From NCBI GenBank assembly GCA_030145365.1, contig JAQYVS010000329.1, positions 1-8,681 of the forward strand: DNA of 8,681 bases, given 5' to 3'. A program made the translations under genes and the position numbers. Each line of letters starts with the position of its first letter. The stretch's first letter is position 1. This document shows, one piece after another, positions 6,327 to 8,681 of the stretch. Origin of the DNA: Desulfofustis sp. GTDB lineage: Bacteria; Desulfobacterota; Desulfobulbia; Desulfobulbales; Desulfocapsaceae. The notes below the pieces were generated by a model, which saw nothing but the letters and a program-made list of their open reading frames with translations, searched no databases and was not told the origin of the DNA.

Positions 6327-7586
6327 CTAATGAAGATTCTGTTCCTGTATTGTCCGGCTGATCGATTTCGCTTCAAGCTTCAGATCAGTCTGTACTCCCG
6401 TCGCCATATTACGCAAAGGCGCCTGCATATTCTCTAGCTCCTGATCACCAATAATCAGCACATAACCGGCGCCTGCACGGTCAGCCTGCTTCATCTGGCT
6501 TTTCAGGCTTTTGGCTTCAAAATCCATATCTGCCTTTATCCCGTCAAGCCGCAGCGCATGCATGAGTTCGAAACAATGATCTGAAGCTGTTTTGCCAAGA
6601 CCGGCCAGGAACAGATCGATCTCTGAAACCGTATCGCGTGCCTGCCCCTTTTGTTTCAGAAGCAAGACCAGCCGTTCCAGGCCCATCGCAAATCCAATAC
6701 CCGGCACTTTCGGACCGCCAAGCATCTCGATCAGCCCATCATAGCGGCCACCGGCACAGACGGCCGATTGAGCGCCCAGTTCATCGGTCACAAATTCAAA
6801 GGTGGTGCGCACATAATAGTCTAGTCCCCGAACCATGAATTTGTTGACCGAAAAAGCGACATCAAGACGTTTAAGATCCTCTCTTACTCCGGAAAAATGA
6901 TCACTACATGTCTCACACAGATGTTCAATGACGGACGGCGCCTCACTGACCTGCTCCCGGCACCCCGGTTTCTTACAGTCCAGAACCCGAAGCGGGTTGG
7001 TCTTACTGCGCCGCTTACAGTCATCGCATAAGAGTTCAAGACGCTGGTCAATAAATTCAAGCAGTAGTTTTCTATATGAAGGTCTGCATTCCGGACAGCC
7101 GAGAGAATTTATCTCAAGGCTTACGTCTACACCTATTTCAGAAAACATCAGGCTCCCCATCGCCATCAATTCTGCATCAAGCCGGGGACCGGCAGAACCA
7201 AGAACTTCCACGTCCATTTGATGAAATTGCCGCAACCTGCCCTTCTGCGGCCGCTCATGACGAAACATCGGGCCAATGGTAAACAACCGCTGTACCGGTT
7301 TGGCAACGTGCAGGTTGTGCTCGATATAGGCACGCATCAACGATGCAGTAGCTTCCGGCCGCATAGTTACCTGTTTGTCAATAAAGGTGTACATCTCCTT
7401 TTCAACAATATCGGTATCAGTCCCGATAGAACGGGCAAACAGATCCGTTTTTTCAAGAATCGGCAAACGGATCTCGGAAAAATGAAACCGCTCCAAGACA
7501 TCTCTGAGAACAGTTTCCACCCTGCGCCAGAGAACGATGTCTTCCGGAAGTATATCTTTAAAGCCATTGAGGGCTTTGATTCTCAA
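6327..7586 (-). CDS. hisS: Histidyl-tRNA synthetase (TTG start)
   Basis: This class II synthetase charges tRNA-His. Read from TTG at 7586 it is 419 residues, close to the family norm (E. coli 424), beginning M-R-I-K-A-L-N-G-F-K-D like other HisRS. GGAGG at 7594-7598 is seven bases upstream, and the best promoter lies just beyond, so the longer open frame to 7745 is not used. ATG at 7604 is the other option but overlaps the ribosome site. Landmarks in this numbering are motif 2 FRHERPQKGRLRQFHQ (about 108-123), HisA RGLDYYVRTTFE (253-264), HisB CAGGRYDGL (277-285), motif 3 GFAMGLERL (298-306) and a C-terminal anticodon domain from about 320. Between motif 2 and HisA lie eight cysteines (164, 167, 187, 190, 204, 209, 224, 227), three of the pairs as CxxC, consistent with metal binding. 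It is the first gene of a likely hisS-aspS operon. Confidence 0.95.
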   Translation of the reverse strand: MRIKALNGFKDILPEDIVLWRRVETVLRDVLERFHFSEIRLPILEKTDLFARSIGTDTDIVEKEMYTFIDKQVTMRPEATASLMRAYIEHNLHVAKPVQRLFTIGPMFRHERPQKGRLRQFHQMDVEVLGSAGPRLDAELMAMGSLMFSEIGVDVSLEINSLGCPECRPSYRKLLLEFIDQRLELLCDDCKRRSKTNPLRVLDCKKPGCREQVSEAPSVIEHLCETCSDHFSGVREDLKRLDVAFSVNKFMVRGLDYYVRTTFEFVTDELGAQSAVCAGGRYDGLIEMLGGPKVPGIGFAMGLERLVLLLKQKGQARDTVSEIDLFLAGLGKTASDHCFELMHALRLDGIKADMDFEAKSLKSQMKQADRAGAGYVLIIGDQELENMQAPLRNMATGVQTDLKLEAKSISRTIQEQNLH

Positions 7587-7593
7587 ATCATTT

Positions 7594-7598
7594 CCTCC
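7594..7598 (-). promoter_or_regulatory. Shine-Dalgarno that sets the hisS start at TTG
   Basis: On the minus strand GGAGG is followed after seven bases by TTG at 7586-7584. It lies downstream of the ATG at 7604, so it cannot serve that codon. The ATG two bases after GGAGGAA is out of frame and stops at once (ATG ATT TGA), leaving TTG as the natural start. Confidence 0.75.
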
Positions 7599-7624
7599 AC
7601 GCATATATTGATAAAAAAACATAT

Positions 7625-7654
7625 AACTTAACTGCAAAAAATGAATTTTGTCAA
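7625..7654 (-). promoter_or_regulatory. Sigma-70 promoter for hisS-aspS
   Basis: On the minus strand a perfect -35 TTGACA (complement of 7649-7654) is followed at 17-18 bases by TTAAGT or TAAGTT (7625-7631, 3/6 to the -10). The transcript would start near 7618, giving a leader of about 30 bases before the TTG start. It shows no tRNA-like T-box or other leader structure. Confidence 0.55.
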
Positions 7655-7798
7655 GTGCTGCTGCTGTGTTCCAAGCTTCTTCCGCAAGAGTTGGGTAAAA
7701 ATGTATCTCCCTGTTGTAGTGATATTTTATCAACACCAATTTCACCCATTACTGTGAACCGTTTTGATTCTCTCAAGGCTCTTTATACTAGACATGGC

Positions 7799-7827
7799 TT
7801 GACAAAAACCAGCAAGACAGGCATTAT
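7799..7827 (+). promoter_or_regulatory. Sigma-70 promoter driving the rightward flavoprotein gene or its leader
   Basis: A perfect TTGACA (7799-7804) is followed after exactly 17 bases by CATTAT (7822-7827, 4/6 to TATAAT). Predicted transcription starts near 7834, so the message would carry a leader of about 200 bases before the ATG at 8035. No closer promoter of similar quality was seen. Confidence 0.5.
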
Positions 7828-7890
7828 CGATGCTCAATATTGTAACCCGATTATTATACGGATTGAGACGATCTGCCCCTCAACGAGACT

Positions 7891-7924
7891 TGTGATAGGC
7901 TCGATAACCATAACGGTTATCACA
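7891..7924. repeat. Nested inverted repeats in the leader of the flavoprotein gene
   Basis: An outer perfect pair TGTGATA (7891-7897) / TATCACA (7918-7924) overlaps an inner perfect pair GATAACC (7903-7909) / GGTTATC (7915-7921) with a 5-base loop. The two cannot pair fully at once because they share 7918-7921, so as RNA they are alternatives. As DNA, the outer arms look like CRP-type half-sites but are far too widely spaced. No T-tract follows, so it is not a simple terminator. Confidence 0.45.
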
Positions 7925-8034
7925 GAAAAGGCAGCACCAGCAGTATCAATTTAGCCAAAGGGTGGAAATCTCATTGTAGTGTGTTTTTATGAAAAATTCG
8001 GGTTAGGCATTATTAAAAGGAGTTAGACCGCATT

Positions 8035-8681
8035 ATGAAATTACCGTCTTTGCAGATAGGAAATCTGACAGCGAAAATCCCGTTAATCCAGGGAGGAATG
8101 TCCATTCGCGTCTCCACATCCGCCCTGGCCGTACCGGTCACCGAATGCGGCGGCATTGGTGTTATCGGGGGTTCCGGCATTCCGGCTGATGAAGTGAGAG
8201 AAGACATAGAAAAGGCCAAACAGGCAACAGATGGAATCATTGCCGTCAATATCATGTATGCGGTGAAAAATTTTTACGAACTGGTCATCGCCTCCATTGA
8301 AGCAGGAGTTGACCTGATCATTACCGGTGCAGGTTTTTCCCGAGACATTTTTAAGATCGGAAAAAAACACAATATCCCCATTGCCATGATCGTCTCTTCC
8401 CCGACCCTGGCCAGACTTGCTGAAAAATTGGGCGCTGCTGCTGTCATTGTTGAGTCCAAGGAAGCTGGTGGACATTTAGGAACTGACCAAGATCTGCGCA
8501 CCATTTTTCCACCCATCAGGGACGTGGTTAAAAAAATTCCGCTGATTGCCGCCGGCGGTATAACCAATGGCTATGAGATGGCGGAAATGATGGATAAGTA
8601 CGGTGCCGACGGTATACAGATTGCCTCGCGCTTTGTCTTAAGCGAAGAATGCGATATCTCCGATGAATTCAAACAAGCCTA
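8035..8681 (+). CDS. Nitronate monooxygenase / FabK-family flavoprotein (5' part, cut by window edge)
   Basis: 215 complete codons are visible; the C-terminal third or so is missing. The protein begins like FMN TIM-barrel enzymes of the 2-nitropropane dioxygenase family: IPLIQGGMSIRVS (15-27), GGIGVIGG (39-46), ITGAGF (96-101), the signature EAGGHLG (143-149) with the likely catalytic H147, AAGGI (172-176) and the phosphate-binding GADGIQIASRF (190-200). Members oxidise nitronates with FMN or, in the FabK branch, reduce enoyl-ACP with NAD(P)H; the sequence does not separate these. The ATG at 8035 is the only sensible start because an in-frame TAA lies at 8014-8016. Its Shine-Dalgarno AAGGAG (8017-8022) is 12 bases away, longer than usual. 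The gene diverges from hisS and has its own promoter. In an anaerobe a reductase or nitronate-detoxifying role is plausible. Confidence 0.9.
   Translation, partial: MKLPSLQIGNLTAKIPLIQGGMSIRVSTSALAVPVTECGGIGVIGGSGIPADEVREDIEKAKQATDGIIAVNIMYAVKNFYELVIASIEAGVDLIITGAGFSRDIFKIGKKHNIPIAMIVSSPTLARLAEKLGAAAVIVESKEAGGHLGTDQDLRTIFPPIRDVVKKIPLIAAGGITNGYEMAEMMDKYGADGIQIASRFVLSEECDISDEFKQA

Larger units (their letters stand above)
7655..8034. other. Divergent intergenic region between hisS and the nitronate monooxygenase-like gene
   Basis: These 380 bases lie upstream of hisS (leftward) and of the flavoprotein gene (rightward). A GTG-initiated open frame of 99 codons and a stop-free stretch of about 38 codons on the minus strand exist here. 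They have no recognisable family, no ribosome site and unconvincing composition, so I treat the region as non-coding. It holds the rightward promoter and nested inverted repeats listed separately. Confidence 0.7.

Noticed and set aside
7655..7954. Rightward GTG-initiated open frame of 99 codons
   Set aside because: It overlaps the -35 region of the hisS promoter, lacks a ribosome site, has no recognisable domain, and reads like translated intergenic DNA.
7842..7957. Minus-strand stop-free stretch of about 38 codons with a hydrophobic, protein-like translation
   Set aside because: It is bounded by in-frame stops, has no good start or ribosome site and no family I recognise. It could be a gene remnant but cannot be supported.
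8083..8475. Leftward open frame opposite the flavoprotein gene
   Set aside because: The plus-strand frame carries a clear FMN-barrel protein; this is its antisense shadow.

Overview
The window looks like ordinary chromosome from an anaerobic Gram-negative bacterium. It is most likely a sulfate- or sulfur-metabolising member of Desulfobacterota (old Deltaproteobacteria), perhaps a Desulfobulbales relative. This rests on the presence of an Rnf subunit, an aspartyl-tRNA synthetase with the HGG-type anticodon-binding loop, a cysteine-rich HisRS typical of that group, a hisS-aspS gene pair, and moderate GC with AT-rich intergenic stretches. The taxonomic call is inference from protein flavour; no rRNA is present. 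No tRNA, IS element, CRISPR array or phage gene was seen.

Left part (1-1719, minus strand): a dihydroorotate-dehydrogenase-like flavoprotein is followed 39 bases downstream by the start of rnfC, which runs off the left edge. The pair probably opens an rnf operon (ion-translocating ferredoxin:NAD+ oxidoreductase). An AT-rich divergent region (1720-2080) holds a candidate promoter for each direction and a clean palindrome of the GGT-N3-ACC type. Rightward from it lie a ten-helix EamA/DMT transporter (2081-2980) and a small cupin (3100-3453), the latter with its own possible promoter.

Middle (3482-4456): a secreted chalcone-isomerase-like protein is read leftward. Divergent from it is a 77-residue single-helix protein with a strong Shine-Dalgarno and a twin-arginine-like motif. 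A bulged inverted repeat lies between the two genes, and a terminator-like hairpin plus U-tract lies inside the small ORF, so this locus could instead make a small RNA.

Right part (4472-8681): hisS and aspS are read leftward as a likely two-gene operon from a promoter with a perfect TTGACA -35 box. The hisS start is best placed at a TTG codon (7586), well inside the longest open frame. Diverging from it is a nitronate monooxygenase/FabK-family flavoprotein gene, cut by the right edge. It has its own TTGACA promoter and a leader of about 200 bases with nested inverted repeats.

Most genes are recognisable housekeeping or metabolic families. The points that merit a second look are the DHOD-like/rnfC pairing, the small ORF locus with its structured RNA, and the two palindromic regulatory candidates. 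I did not find convincing evidence of a wholly new multi-gene system.
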